Source: Flagellimonas meishanensis
GTDB taxonomy: Bacteria > Bacteroidota > Bacteroidia > Flavobacteriales > Flavobacteriaceae
NCBI RefSeq assembly: GCF_019880545.1
Contig: NZ_JAINVW010000003.1
Span: forward strand, 248,001-312,000
DNA length: 64,000 nt
Reading direction: 5' to 3'
Below are positions 17,491 to 27,392 of the stretch, piece after piece; position 1 is the stretch's first letter, and each line of letters starts with the position of its first letter. Made by a program: the position numbers and the translations under genes. Under the pieces are notes generated by a model, which saw nothing but the letters and a program-made list of their open reading frames with translations, did no database searches and was not told where the DNA came from.

Positions 17491-18825
17491 CTAGCGGCCC
17501 TTTTTTCCAATTTGATAGTAAGTAAAACCCAATGTCCTTAGTCTATCACTGTCAAATTGATTGCGACCATCAAAAATTACAGGTTGTTTCAAGGCACTTT
17601 GCATCTCCATAAAATCAGGTGAGCGGAATTCCTTCCACTCGGTCAGCAACAACATGGCGTCCGCATTTTTCAAGGCAGCGTATTTGGTATCGGTGTAGGT
17701 GACACCCTCCACATCTTTTAGATAAAAATTTTGTGCCTCGTGTACGGCTTTGGGGTCATAAGCTTGGATTTTTGCACCCAATGATGTCAACTTTTTGATG
17801 ATATATATCGAAGGTGCCTCCCTCATATCATCAGTGCCCGGTTTAAAAGATAGGCCCCAAACCGCGAAGGTCTTGCCTGACAGGTCTTTACCAAAATGTG
17901 AGATTACCTTGTCGGCAATCACAAACTTTTGCCGATCGTTCACATCTTCCACAGCATTGAGCAACTGTGCATGATAGCCTTCTTGTTCAGCGGTTTTTTT
18001 CAATGCCTTTACATCTTTTGGAAAGCAAGATCCCCCATATCCGCTTCCAGGATAAATGAAGCTGTATCCAATTCTACTGTCCGAACCGATGCCGATACGC
18101 ACTTTGTTCACATCGGCTCCGACCAATTCACAAATGTTGGCCACTTCGTTCATAAATGAGATCTTGGTGGCCAACATCGCATTGGCCACATATTTGGTCA
18201 TTTCCGCTGAACGCACGTCCATGACCAGCATACGGTCCATACTGCTTCTAAAGAACGGAGCGTAGAGTTGTCGCATTTTTTCCGCTGTTTCCTTGTTCTC
18301 CGTACCGACCACTACTCGGTCAGGTTTCATAAAATCACTGATGGCGTCCCCTTCTTTCAGAAATTCCGGGTTGGACACAACATGAAACTCAATTTTCTCT
18401 CCCCTTTGCTCCAATTCTTTTGAAATGGCCGCTTTCACTTTGTCTGCGGTCCCAACAGGTACTGTTGATTTATCGACAACTATCAAAGGAGTCGACATGT
18501 GCTTGCCTATTTCCGAGGCTACCTTTAACACATATTGCAAGTCGGCCGAACCGTCTTCACCCATCGGAGTGCCCACGGCTATGAACGCCATATCTGTATT
18601 GTGAAGGCAATCTTTCAGTTGGGTGTCGAAATGGAGGGTATTGTTGGCAACATTTCGTTGTACCATCGCCTCTAATCCCGGTTCGTAGATGGGAATGATT
18701 CCTTTTTTGAGGTTATCAATTTTTTGTTCATCAATATCAACACAGGTAACATTGTTTCCCATTTCAGCAAAACAGGTTCCGGTTACCAATCCGACATATC
18801 CAGTACCAACAATAGTTAATCTCAT
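17491..18825 (-). CDS. ugd: UDP-glucose 6-dehydrogenase
   Basis: It oxidises UDP-Glc to UDP-GlcA with 2 NAD+. The N-terminal NAD motif is [22 protein letters not shown] is present, and [18 protein letters not shown] holds the catalytic Cys. [16 protein letters not shown] is the C-terminal UDP-binding region. At 444 residues it is a typical single-gene Ugd. It is read on the minus strand between the epimerase (172 nt upstream) and the sulfotransferase (119 nt downstream). The likely product flow is UDP-Glc to UDP-GlcA to UDP-GalA for acidic residues of the polymer. Confidence 0.96.
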   Translation of the reverse strand: MRLTIVGTGYVGLVTGTCFAEMGNNVTCVDIDEQKIDNLKKGIIPIYEPGLEAMVQRNVANNTLHFDTQLKDCLHNTDMAFIAVGTPMGEDGSADLQYVLKVASEIGKHMSTPLIVVDKSTVPVGTADKVKAAISKELEQRGEKIEFHVVSNPEFLKEGDAISDFMKPDRVVVGTENKETAEKMRQLYAPFFRSSMDRMLVMDVRSAEMTKYVANAMLATKISFMNEVANICELVGADVNKVRIGIGSDSRIGYSFIYPGSGYGGSCFPKDVKALKKTAEQEGYHAQLLNAVEDVNDRQKFVIADKVISHFGKDLSGKTFAVWGLSFKPGTDDMREAPSIYIIKKLTSLGAKIQAYDPKAVHEAQNFYLKDVEGVTYTDTKYAALKNADAMLLLTEWKEFRSPDFMEMQSALKQPVIFDGRNQFDSDRLRTLGFTYYQIGKKGR

Positions 18826-18997
18826 GTTTTTATATGTTACTAGCGGTGTCTTATTAAAATTTCACCGCAAAGATGCAATAAACTGCCCAAACCTAAGGAA
18901 CGTTCCAGATGAACTTTTTATAAAACAGATGAAAGGTAACCTGGTATTGGAAATCTATTCTAGAAATTTCCTGAATCTGTTTTGTGGATGAACAAAA

Positions 18998-20023
18998 TCA
19001 AATTTTATAGTACTTTTTGAACCATTCAACAAATTGATGAATACCTTCCGATACCAGCGTGTTTGGTCGATAGCCGTAGTCCCGGGTAAGCTCGCTAACG
19101 TCCGCCCAGGTCCTGAGTACGTCCCCGGGTTGTAGAGGCATCATACGCTTCTCTGCCCGCATATTGAGTTCTTTTTCCAAGGCCGAAATAAAATCCAATA
19201 ATTTGACAGAATCACTGTTACCAATATTGTACAACTTGTATTTTCTGTTGGATTCGTAACCGCTTGTGTAGCTATCTTCAATGATTCTTGTAACACCTTC
19301 CACAATATCATCGATATACGTGAAATCCCGTTCCATTTCACCATTATTGAAAACATTTATGGGCTCACCGTTCAAAATCGCTTTGGTGAACAGAAACATG
19401 GCCATATCGGGTCGTCCCCAAGGCCCATAAACCGTAAAGAAACGAAGCCCAGTGGTTCGGAATCCATATAAATGACTGTAGGTATGGGCCATGAGTTCAT
19501 TACTCTTTTTGGATGCCGCATAAAGGCTTATTGGGTAGTCCACATTATCCGTGGTTTTGAAAGGAACACTCTTCGCATTACCATACACGCTGGAACTGCT
19601 CGCATACAGCAAATGTCTAACAGAGTAATTTCTACAGGATTCAAGAACATTCAAAAACCCAACAATGTTGCTGTCGACATAGGTTTCCGGACTTTCAAGA
19701 CTATATCTTACCCCTGCTTGAGCCGCAAGGTTGCAGACAACGTCAAATTTTTCTGTTGCAAAAAGTCCTGGAAGTTGCTCACGGTTTTCCAAGTTCATTC
19801 TAACGAAGCGAAAACGGTCAAATGTATTGCTCAGTGCTGTTTTATTAAAAACTTTTGCATCCTCTGAAGCGATTCCCAGCTGCTCCAATCTGGAAAGTTT
19901 TAGGGCCACATCATAGTAATCGTTCAGATTGTCCAGACCAACAACATGGTGCTGATTTTCCAATAATTTCCTGGAAACATGATATCCGATAAACCCAGCT
20001 GCACCAGTTACAAGAATTTTCAT
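18998..20023 (-). CDS. UDP-glucuronate 4-epimerase-like SDR
   Basis: It converts UDP-GlcA to UDP-GalA by NAD-dependent keto-intermediate chemistry. VTGAAGFIGYHVSRKL is the NAD-binding motif, YASSSSVYGNAKSVPF and YAASKKSNELMAHTYS provide the Ser/Tyr-x3-Lys catalytic set, and GLRFFTVYGPWGRPDMA is the usual sugar-site block. The N-terminus MKILVTGAAG fits ATG 20023; an upstream ATG at 20047 would add eight unmatched residues. The gene is likely first in a minus-strand group with ugd and the sulfotransferase. The product preference (GlcA rather than Glc or GlcNAc) is assigned from the neighbouring ugd and overall pattern. Confidence 0.9.
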   Translation of the reverse strand: MKILVTGAAGFIGYHVSRKLLENQHHVVGLDNLNDYYDVALKLSRLEQLGIASEDAKVFNKTALSNTFDRFRFVRMNLENREQLPGLFATEKFDVVCNLAAQAGVRYSLESPETYVDSNIVGFLNVLESCRNYSVRHLLYASSSSVYGNAKSVPFKTTDNVDYPISLYAASKKSNELMAHTYSHLYGFRTTGLRFFTVYGPWGRPDMAMFLFTKAILNGEPINVFNNGEMERDFTYIDDIVEGVTRIIEDSYTSGYESNRKYKLYNIGNSDSVKLLDFISALEKELNMRAEKRMMPLQPGDVLRTWADVSELTRDYGYRPNTLVSEGIHQFVEWFKKYYKI

Positions 20024-20388
20024 ACAAATAGAATTTGTTCCATGCAAAGATTAAAAATGTAGGCCATATAGCTCTTAAATTTTGAGGCATTGTTGAATTT
20101 AGTCAATACCGAGATGTATTTGGTGCTTGGGAGCCTCAAACTCGCGATTAGGTTGATTTTTAGTTTTGTCAATGCGGTTTTCCCTAGCGTATTTCATCGA
20201 TAAATGTAGGAAATAAGCGAAGTTTCTTGGTATATAGCTTTTTTTCGATTTTTTCATCTGTACACTTAATCGATTTTTTACCACCTTTAGCGAATTGTGA
20301 AACAAAATAATCGGTTGGCGCAGATTTACCATTATTTTTACTTCCTAGTTGAGTTTTGCTGACTCACTTTATCAACCCAAAACTTAAA
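20024..20388. other. 365-nt AT-rich divergent intergenic region
   Basis: This is the longest gene-free stretch of the window and separates the minus-strand epimerase from the plus-strand aminotransferase operon. It should contain the promoters for both directions. It has TAGTTTTG at 20161-20168, which matches TAnnTTTG but has no TTG 19 nt away, and a weaker TATTTTTA at 20333-20340 ahead of the plus-strand gene. The remainder is T-rich with no clear gene, hairpin or repeat. A minus-strand 77-codon frame here (20099-20332) has no family resemblance and I do not call it. Confidence 0.5.
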
Positions 20389-21522
20389 ATGGAAACCTCA
20401 GTCTTGAAAAAAATTTGGCTTTCCTCGCCCCACATGGGCGGCACGGAGGAGGATTACGTCAGAGAGGCCTTTGCTTCCAATTGGATAGCTCCGTTGGGCC
20501 CCAACGTACAGCACTTTGAGAACTCCATTGAGGAATTTATAGGAAACAATGTCCACGCTGCCTGCCTTAGTTCTGGCACAGGAGCCATTCATTTGGCTTT
20601 GGAACTTTTGGGTGTGGGACAAGGGGATGAGGTACTTTGCCAAAGCTTCACTTTTTCCGCATCCGCCAACCCAATAACATATTTGGGCGCCTCACCGATA
20701 TTCATCGATAGTGAGGAAGAAACTTGGAATATATCACCCGAGCTTTTGGAAAAGGCCATTACAGATAGGTTGGATGAAGGTAAGAAACCTAAGGCCATTG
20801 TAGCCGTGCACCTGTATGGAATGCCTTATAAAGTAGATGAAATCAATACCATATCAAGAAAATATGATATTCCCGTGGTAGAGGATAGTGCTGAGGCCTT
20901 GGGAAGCACGTACAAGGGTTTCAAGTGTGGAAGTTTGGGGAATCTAGGTATTCTATCCTTTAATGGCAATAAGATAATCACCACCTCAGGGGGGGGCGCT
21001 TTGCTAACCAAAGATGATGCGATGAAAAAGAAAGCTGTTTTCTTGGCCACACAGGCCAGGGACAATGCACCGCATTATCAACATTCACATATTGGCTATA
21101 ACTATAGGATGAGCAACGTTCTTGCTGGCATTGGGCGAGGGCAAATGGAGGTTCTTGGGGATAGGGTTGCCGCCAGAAGGCACAATTTTGAATATTATAA
21201 GGAACATTTATCAGCTATTGAGGGCATTTCTTTTTTGGAAGAAATGGAAGGCAGTAAGTCCAACAGATGGCTCACCTGTATTTTGACCCCATCCTTTGGA
21301 ACAAGGGAGCGGATTAGATTGGCACTTGAAAACGAGAACATAGAGTCAAGGCCACTTTGGAAACCCATGCATCTGCAGCCGGTATTCAGCACCGCAATGA
21401 GTTATACCAATGGTGTCAGTAGGGACCTCTTTGAAAGAGGGCTTTGCCTGCCAAGTGGTTCCAATTTGGAACTCGCTGATTTAGAAAGAATTTGTGCGAT
21501 CATTAAAAAGGAAGTTGCATGA
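20389..21522 (+). CDS. DegT/DnrJ/EryC1/StrS sugar aminotransferase (PglE-like)
   Basis: This PLP enzyme aminates a UDP-4-keto-6-deoxy-HexNAc made by the dehydratase of the next gene. Motifs are ACLSSGTGAIHLALELLG, FTFSASANPITYLGASP, AVHLYGMPYKVDEI, VVEDSAEALGSTYKG and LSFNGNKIITTSGGGAL, with the Schiff-base Lys in SFNGNKI. I chose ATG 20389 (METSVLKKIWLSSPHMGGTE); the frame is open from 20356 but the 11 extra residues are not family-like. It overlaps the dehydratase by 4 nt. No N-acetyltransferase follows directly, so one of the LbH acyltransferases may complete the sugar. Confidence 0.92.
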   Translation: METSVLKKIWLSSPHMGGTEEDYVREAFASNWIAPLGPNVQHFENSIEEFIGNNVHAACLSSGTGAIHLALELLGVGQGDEVLCQSFTFSASANPITYLGASPIFIDSEEETWNISPELLEKAITDRLDEGKKPKAIVAVHLYGMPYKVDEINTISRKYDIPVVEDSAEALGSTYKGFKCGSLGNLGILSFNGNKIITTSGGGALLTKDDAMKKKAVFLATQARDNAPHYQHSHIGYNYRMSNVLAGIGRGQMEVLGDRVAARRHNFEYYKEHLSAIEGISFLEEMEGSKSNRWLTCILTPSFGTRERIRLALENENIESRPLWKPMHLQPVFSTAMSYTNGVSRDLFERGLCLPSGSNLELADLERICAIIKKEVA

Positions 21523-23465
21523 TCAGAAATTACTTCTTCAATAACGAAAGACCGTTTGCGTCAAAATGGACAGTGCTGTTGATAGATCTTTGCATTGTCT
21601 CTGTTTCTTTCGTATTGGCCTATTTCATCCGTTTTAACCTCAGCTTCAATTTTGATGTGAATAGACTTTGGGTACAATTACCCGTGGTGGTACTTCTATT
21701 TTTGTTCGCTTTTTTTATTTCTGGAAGTTATAAGGGCGTGGTCAGGCATACGGGCATCAAGGACGTTTACGCTATTTTCAATGCAATTTGTTTGGCAAGT
21801 ATCGGAATAATAGCTGTAATCCTTTTTAATAGGTACATGGACGTGATGGGGGAGTTTACCATACCACTTTCCATTATCATCATCAACAGTCTCCTCACAT
21901 TCATAACATTGACATCCGCCAGATATGTATTTAAGATTGGGTACGAACACTTGATGAACACGAATGAGATTCCAACAAAAAATCTCATCATTTATGGCGC
22001 GGGAGAATCGGGGATAATAACTTACAATACATTGACCAACCATTCCAAGATGAAGGTAAAGGTGGTCGGTTTTGTGGATAACAACCATCAAAAGGTTGGC
22101 AAACATATTAATGGGGTCAGGGTTTATGATAAATCCATATTGACCTATGACTTTGTCCGCTTCCACAACATATCTGAAATCATCTTTTCTATCCAAAGCA
22201 TCAACCCAAAACAGTTGAGGACTTTGGTAAACGAAATAGTGGACCTACCAGTAAAGGTAAAGATTGTGCCTCCGGTGGAGGACTGGATAAATGGGGAACT
22301 CAAGGTGTCGCAGATCAAGCGGGTTCAAATAGAGGATTTGTTGGATAGGCCACCCATTGAAATCAGGAATAGCAAAGTTGCCAAGGATTTTGAGGACAAG
22401 GTAATAATGGTAACAGGAGGAGCGGGGTCCATAGGAAGTGAACTCGTTAGGCAAATTTGCAAATACAATTATAGGTCACTGGTGGTCATTGACCAGGCCG
22501 AATCAGCCTTATACGACCTCCAGCAGGAGCTGAAGCAGTCTGGTTTCTTCAATTTTATCCCAATTGTGGGTGACATCCGGGACAAGAACAAGATGCGGGT
22601 ACTTTTTGAGGAATACAACCCAGACCGTATTTTTCATGCCGCGGCCTATAAACATGTTCCATTAATGGAGCAGAATCCGTATGAAGCCGTTAAGATTAAT
22701 GTGGCCGGCACCAAGACCATTGTGGATTTGGCAGTGGATTATAGTGTTGAAAAGTTTGTCTTTGTTTCCACGGATAAGGCAGTGAACCCTACCAATATCA
22801 TGGGAGCTACCAAGCGGATTGCGGAAATGTACATCAGCTGCAGACAGCAAGAAGGAAAAACAAGATTCATCACCACACGTTTTGGCAATGTGCTCGGCTC
22901 CAATGGCTCAGTGATCCCGTTGTTCAGAAAACAAATTGAGAAAGGGGGACCCTTGACCGTTACCCATAAGGACATAACCCGATACTTCATGACCATTCCG
23001 GAAGCTTCACAACTTGTTTTGGAAGCAGGGGCCATGGGCAAGGGAGGCGAAATCTTTATATTCGACATGGGAGAGTCCGTTAAGATAATGGACCTGGCCA
23101 AGAACATGATTCGGCTTTCCGGCTTGCATTATCCAGATGATATCGACATCAAGATTACGGGACTTCGGCCCGGAGAGAAGCTGTATGAGGAACTTTTGGC
23201 CAATGGGGAAAATACGCTGCCTACCTATCATGACAAGATAATGATCAGTAAGGTACGTGATATAGACTACATCGCTACACGCACCATGATTGATGAACTT
23301 TGCATTTCCAATCTTTTCTTCAAGGACAACGTGGTCAAGCTTATGAAAAGTATTGTCCCGGAATACATCTCCAACAATTCCGATTTTTGTAAATTGGATG
23401 GACAAAAGGAAATGGGTAATTCGAAGGGGAAATCCAAGCCCGAAATACCTCAACTCAATAACTAA
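21519..23465 (+). CDS. Membrane-bound UDP-GlcNAc 4,6-dehydratase (PglF/CapD/WbpM family)
   Basis: This 648-residue protein has about four N-terminal membrane spans (near residues 18-38, 54-70, 88-104 and 116-134). A first Rossmann fold follows (IYGAGESGIITY, around 158-169), then the SDR catalytic domain with VTGGAGSIGSELV (298-310), HAAAYKHVPLME, and STDKAVNPTNIMGATK. There Met428-GAT-Lys432 replaces Tyr-x3-Lys, as in FlaA1/PglF. It dehydrates UDP-GlcNAc to the 4-keto-6-deoxy sugar used by the aminotransferase upstream. It starts with an ATGA overlap and lies 12 nt before wza. Confidence 0.93.
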   Translation: MIRNYFFNNERPFASKWTVLLIDLCIVSVSFVLAYFIRFNLSFNFDVNRLWVQLPVVVLLFLFAFFISGSYKGVVRHTGIKDVYAIFNAICLASIGIIAVILFNRYMDVMGEFTIPLSIIIINSLLTFITLTSARYVFKIGYEHLMNTNEIPTKNLIIYGAGESGIITYNTLTNHSKMKVKVVGFVDNNHQKVGKHINGVRVYDKSILTYDFVRFHNISEIIFSIQSINPKQLRTLVNEIVDLPVKVKIVPPVEDWINGELKVSQIKRVQIEDLLDRPPIEIRNSKVAKDFEDKVIMVTGGAGSIGSELVRQICKYNYRSLVVIDQAESALYDLQQELKQSGFFNFIPIVGDIRDKNKMRVLFEEYNPDRIFHAAAYKHVPLMEQNPYEAVKINVAGTKTIVDLAVDYSVEKFVFVSTDKAVNPTNIMGATKRIAEMYISCRQQEGKTRFITTRFGNVLGSNGSVIPLFRKQIEKGGPLTVTHKDITRYFMTIPEASQLVLEAGAMGKGGEIFIFDMGESVKIMDLAKNMIRLSGLHYPDDIDIKITGLRPGEKLYEELLANGENTLPTYHDKIMISKVRDIDYIATRTMIDELCISNLFFKDNVVKLMKSIVPEYISNNSDFCKLDGQKEMGNSKGKSKPEIPQLNN

Positions 23466-23477
23466 TACTTCAACCTT

Positions 23478-24245
23478 ATGATTCGCAAAAAAATAATAGG
23501 AGCAAGCTATTTTGTTTTGGCTTGCTTTATTGTATCGTGTACCCCTCAAAAAGACGTGGTCTATTTTCAGGATGCCAACCAATTTGAAACCTTGATCAAT
23601 GAGAACCCGGCGACAACAAAATTTAAGGTTGATGATTTGGTAAGCATCCATGTGTCCACGCTGGACCCGGAGGCAAGCGCTCCATTTAATCTTTTTAGGG
23701 GAGCCGAAGAAGGCGGTATACGGGCAGAACAGGTCAACTATTTGGTTGATAAGAATGGAGAGATTGATTTTCCGGTCGTTGGAAAGATCAAAATTGTGGG
23801 TTTGTCACCGAGCGAAACGAGAAACCTTTTAAGGGAGAAGCTTGCGGATTATCTCAAGGATCCCATAATAAATATAAGAATCAGGAATTTTACGGTGACG
23901 GTTCTTGGATCGGTGAACCGACCAGGCACGTATGAGGTGAATGGGGAACAAATCACCATAATGGAAGCATTGGGCCTTGCGGGAGACATCAATATCAAGG
24001 GTAGGCGAGACAATATAATGGTTATTCGGGATTTTGATGGCACCAAGGTTTACAACAGGATCAATCTCAACCAAAAGGATGCGCTGAAATCCCCCGTATA
24101 TTACCTTACCCAAAATGATGTGGTATACGTGGAACCCAACAAGTCTGGCAAAACGGCTTCAAATTTGGACCAAAGGGCTTCAATCGCGGTATCCATCATT
24201 TCGGTGCTCGTAACTTCTACCGTGGTGCTGCTGACCAGGAACTGA
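23478..24245 (+). CDS. wza: Polysaccharide export lipoprotein (Wza-like, SLBB)
   Basis: This 255-residue outer-membrane export protein has a lipoprotein signal ending FVLACFIVSC (Cys about residue 21). It is followed by a Poly_export domain (DLVSIHVSTLDPEAS, VDKNGEIDFPVVGKI) and one SLBB domain (FTVTVLGSVNRPGTYEVNG, then ITIMEALGLAGDI). The C-terminus has a hydrophobic segment, AVSIISVLVTSTVVLL, that could span the outer membrane as the helix of the Wza barrel. It precedes wzc by 36 nt, the usual export/copolymerase pair. Confidence 0.93.
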   Translation: MIRKKIIGASYFVLACFIVSCTPQKDVVYFQDANQFETLINENPATTKFKVDDLVSIHVSTLDPEASAPFNLFRGAEEGGIRAEQVNYLVDKNGEIDFPVVGKIKIVGLSPSETRNLLREKLADYLKDPIINIRIRNFTVTVLGSVNRPGTYEVNGEQITIMEALGLAGDINIKGRRDNIMVIRDFDGTKVYNRINLNQKDALKSPVYYLTQNDVVYVEPNKSGKTASNLDQRASIAVSIISVLVTSTVVLLTRN

Positions 24246-24281
24246 TATAAATGAACAACCCCCAAAACCTTATTTTAAAAA

Positions 24282-26654
24282 ATGTCAAAAACCGCTGAAC
24301 TAGACCTAAAGACTCTCTTTGATATTTGCCTGAGAAATTGGAAATGGTTCTTTCTTTCCGTGGTGATCTGCATTGGATTGTCGATGTTGTATTTGAGATA
24401 TACCATTCCAGAATATAGTGCAACGGCAAAAATACAGATACTCGAGGAGTCCAGCCAAGCTTCCGAGTTGAGCGTATTGCAGGACTTGGACATTTTTTCA
24501 TCAGGGAAGTCCATGATTGAGGATGAAATCCAACTTTTATCTGCCAGGGACAACTTCATCCATGTGGCAAGGGAGCTCAAGCTGAACATACAATATTTTG
24601 TTCTGGGGAACATCAAGGATACCGAGTTGTACAGGAAAGAAAACATTCCTTTCTCGATCAACTTTTTGGCCAACGACTCTATCGTCAATAATGCCAAAAT
24701 AAGTTTTTACATAAAAATAAATTCCAATACTTCCTTTGGCTACAAAGAAGCGGAGGACCTTCCCGAAAGGAATTTTGACTTTGGAGACAAGGTAAAGACC
24801 GAAATCGGGGATATAATTCTTACCCCAAAACAAACACTGTCTACCTATAGGGGAAGGCAGATTAGGGTAGTCATTAGACCAATACAATTTGTTGCGGATT
24901 CGTATAGAAACAAGACGAACATAAGCGCAAATGATAAAAAGTTTTCCAATATCATCAACATATCACTGACAGATCCTATAGAGAAAAGGGCAATTGATGT
25001 GATCAATGAGCTTGTGGGAATAAACAATGCCAACGCAGTAGCGGACAAAAAGGCCGTTGCTGACAGGACCACCAAGTTCATCAATGACCGCATCACCGAA
25101 ATATATTCCAGCCTATCCACTGTTGATGAAACCGCTGAGACCTTTAAATCGAGTAGAGGAATAGCGGATTTGGGTTCACAATCCAATGTGAATTTCACCA
25201 TGAGTGCCGCGAGCGAGCAGGAACTGCAAAACGCAAACATTCAATTGAGCATCGCTGGTTCCATGAAGGAGTTGATAGATGGACAAGACAATTACGACAT
25301 CATACCTGAGGTAGGACTGGCCGACCAAAGTATTTCATCCACTGCCCAACGCTATAACGAGCTTGTGGCACAGCGTAATAGGTTATTGGAAAGTTCGAAC
25401 GAAAAGAACCCCGTAATCGTAAAACTGGACCAACAGTTGGAAGACCTAAAAAAAGGCATGCAATCCAGTTTGAACAATGTAACCAACAACCTTAACCTTC
25501 AGGTGAACAGCTTGAGCAAACAATTATCACAAATAAATTCTAGAATTTATGCCGCTCCAAGCAACGAGAGGGCTTTAAGGGATATTACGCGTAGGCAACA
25601 GACCACGGAATCGTTGTATTTGTATTTATTGCAAAAAAGGGAGGAATCGCAGATTACTTTTGCTTCGGCATCCCCTAAATCCAAGGTGGTCAATTCGGCC
25701 TATGGATCAAACTTTCCGGTTTCACCAAAGAAAAAAGCCATTTACTTGGCTTCACTTATATTGGGCCTTTTGGTCCCTTTCTCGGTAATCTATACCAAAG
25801 ACCTTTTGGATAACAAAGTGCACAATAAAGTGGGACTGGAGAACATTGTGTCGAACAAGGCACCAGTGATAGCGGAATTGCCCAAGGTCGGGAGAAAGGA
25901 GAACAAGTTGGTCTCGGGCATGGACCGTTCGGTGCTGGGTGAGTCCTTGCGGATTTTGAGAACTAACTTGGATTACGTACTAAAGAAAAAAAAGAAGTCG
26001 GATCAGGGTAGCGTGGTTTTGATCACATCAAGTGTTTCCGGTGAAGGCAAAACCTTTTTGTCCTCCAATTTGGCCATGGTGTTGGCCAGCACCAAGAAAA
26101 AAGTGTTGCTTTTGGGCGCGGATATAAGAAATCCGAAGCTTCACAACTTTTATACTGACCTTGGAAAAAACCATACAAATGCTGTCAAAAAACTTGGAAA
26201 TACCAATAAAGGGTTAACCGAATATTTGCACGATGATAGCGTACAGATTGAAAAGATTATCACACCTATGATGATCAATGAAAATAAGGTCGACATTGTC
26301 TTTTCTGGAAAGATACCGCCCAATCCGGCTGAATTGTTGATGAGCGATAGGGTGAAGACCTTTTTGGATTATGCCCGTTCCACATACGATTATATAATCG
26401 TGGACTCAGCACCCATGTTGGTGGTAACCGATACGTTGTTGATCACTGATAATGCAGACCATATCCTCTATGTTACCAAAGCGGGGGTCACCGAGCAAAA
26501 GGTATTGGAATATCCCATTAAATTGCTGGATGAAAAAAAGGTAAAGAATCTATCCTTTATTGTTAACGGAGTGAAGGAAACCAACTTGGGCTACGGCGGT
26601 AAATATGGCTATGGCTATGGAAAATCCGTTAAAAAGTGGTGGAGCTTTTCCTGA
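24282..26654 (+). CDS. wzc: Wzc-type polysaccharide co-polymerase/tyrosine autokinase
   Basis: This 790-residue inner-membrane protein controls chain length and export by cycles of Tyr phosphorylation. The first membrane span is near residues 18-37, the Wzz/periplasmic coiled-coil region fills the centre, and the second span is near 484-504. The cytoplasmic BY-kinase has Walker A SSVSGEGKTFLSSNLA (near 580), Walker A' VLLLGADIRNPKLH and Walker B YIIVDSAPML. The tail GYGGKYGYGYGKS is a Tyr cluster for autophosphorylation. The first Asp of the usual Walker A' is Gly here, while the second Asp is kept. It abuts ywqE tail to tail with no gap. Confidence 0.95.
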   Translation: MSKTAELDLKTLFDICLRNWKWFFLSVVICIGLSMLYLRYTIPEYSATAKIQILEESSQASELSVLQDLDIFSSGKSMIEDEIQLLSARDNFIHVARELKLNIQYFVLGNIKDTELYRKENIPFSINFLANDSIVNNAKISFYIKINSNTSFGYKEAEDLPERNFDFGDKVKTEIGDIILTPKQTLSTYRGRQIRVVIRPIQFVADSYRNKTNISANDKKFSNIINISLTDPIEKRAIDVINELVGINNANAVADKKAVADRTTKFINDRITEIYSSLSTVDETAETFKSSRGIADLGSQSNVNFTMSAASEQELQNANIQLSIAGSMKELIDGQDNYDIIPEVGLADQSISSTAQRYNELVAQRNRLLESSNEKNPVIVKLDQQLEDLKKGMQSSLNNVTNNLNLQVNSLSKQLSQINSRIYAAPSNERALRDITRRQQTTESLYLYLLQKREESQITFASASPKSKVVNSAYGSNFPVSPKKKAIYLASLILGLLVPFSVIYTKDLLDNKVHNKVGLENIVSNKAPVIAELPKVGRKENKLVSGMDRSVLGESLRILRTNLDYVLKKKKKSDQGSVVLITSSVSGEGKTFLSSNLAMVLASTKKKVLLLGADIRNPKLHNFYTDLGKNHTNAVKKLGNTNKGLTEYLHDDSVQIEKIITPMMINENKVDIVFSGKIPPNPAELLMSDRVKTFLDYARSTYDYIIVDSAPMLVVTDTLLITDNADHILYVTKAGVTEQKVLEYPIKLLDEKKVKNLSFIVNGVKETNLGYGGKYGYGYGKSVKKWWSFS

Positions 26655-27392
26655 TCAATAGAAGGTAAGAATTGTATTCTCTATAACCGGCAGCAAAAGC
26701 TTTAATCCTTTTTTGTCCACTCTCATTTCCTTAAGGGCAGACAACTGCCTCATGTTGTGTATATCCGTACCGACATATTCAAAAAGACCTCTTTCAAGTA
26801 GCTTTTCCGCCATTAGTTTTACTCTTTTTCCGTAGAACTCACCGAGGGATAACAAATTCAACTGAAATAGAATTCCCCGTGACTTGAATTCGGCATATGT
26901 TCGATGCCTATCGTGATAGTAGGCGTATCGCTCTGGGTGTGCCAAAATGGGAAAGTATCCCTGTTGGGCAATTTTCTCTATGGCCGTGTCAAAGCTGAAC
27001 GAAGGCTGTAAATAGGACATTTCTATGAGTAAATACTCCTTTTTTAGCGGAAGCACATCCCCAGTTTCCAAAATCATCTCAAAGTTATCGTCGATCATAT
27101 GTTCGGCGGCAAAATCCACTGAAACATCAACTTCTCTGGAATCGAGTTTTTCCATTAGCTCTTTGTGGGAAGCGATTATGGTTTTTGGCGTGTTGTCATA
27201 ATAGTTGTGCATGATATGCGGTGTACAGATCATGGCTTTCATGCCAAACTCTGAGAAACCGTTTATTAGTTCCAAGGATTCATCCACGGTTTTAGCACCG
27301 TCATCAATCCCGGGAAGCACATGATTGTGTATATCCACAAAACCGTGCAGATAATCAACCAAAAATCTTTTTTGTTCAAAAAAATGGAACAT
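26655..27392 (-). CDS. CpsB/YwqE-type protein-tyrosine phosphatase (PHP fold)
   Basis: This 245-residue PHP-domain phosphatase carries the metal-binding motifs DIHNHVLPGIDDGAK near the N-terminus, CTPHIMHNYYDN, LAHPERYAYY and YVGTDIHNM. Such enzymes dephosphorylate the Tyr tail of Wzc-like kinases. Its stop codon (26655-26657 on the minus strand) directly follows the wzc stop (26652-26654). The two genes therefore converge without a base between them, and no terminator can be seen there. Head-to-head cycling of kinase and phosphatase is the usual arrangement, but here transcription is opposed. Confidence 0.93.
   Translation of the reverse strand: MFHFFEQKRFLVDYLHGFVDIHNHVLPGIDDGAKTVDESLELINGFSEFGMKAMICTPHIMHNYYDNTPKTIIASHKELMEKLDSREVDVSVDFAAEHMIDDNFEMILETGDVLPLKKEYLLIEMSYLQPSFSFDTAIEKIAQQGYFPILAHPERYAYYHDRHRTYAEFKSRGILFQLNLLSLGEFYGKRVKLMAEKLLERGLFEYVGTDIHNMRQLSALKEMRVDKKGLKLLLPVIENTILTFY

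Noticed and set aside
20099-20332. A 77-codon minus-strand frame in the divergent intergenic gap
   Set aside because: No recognisable domain, and it lies within the expected promoter region.
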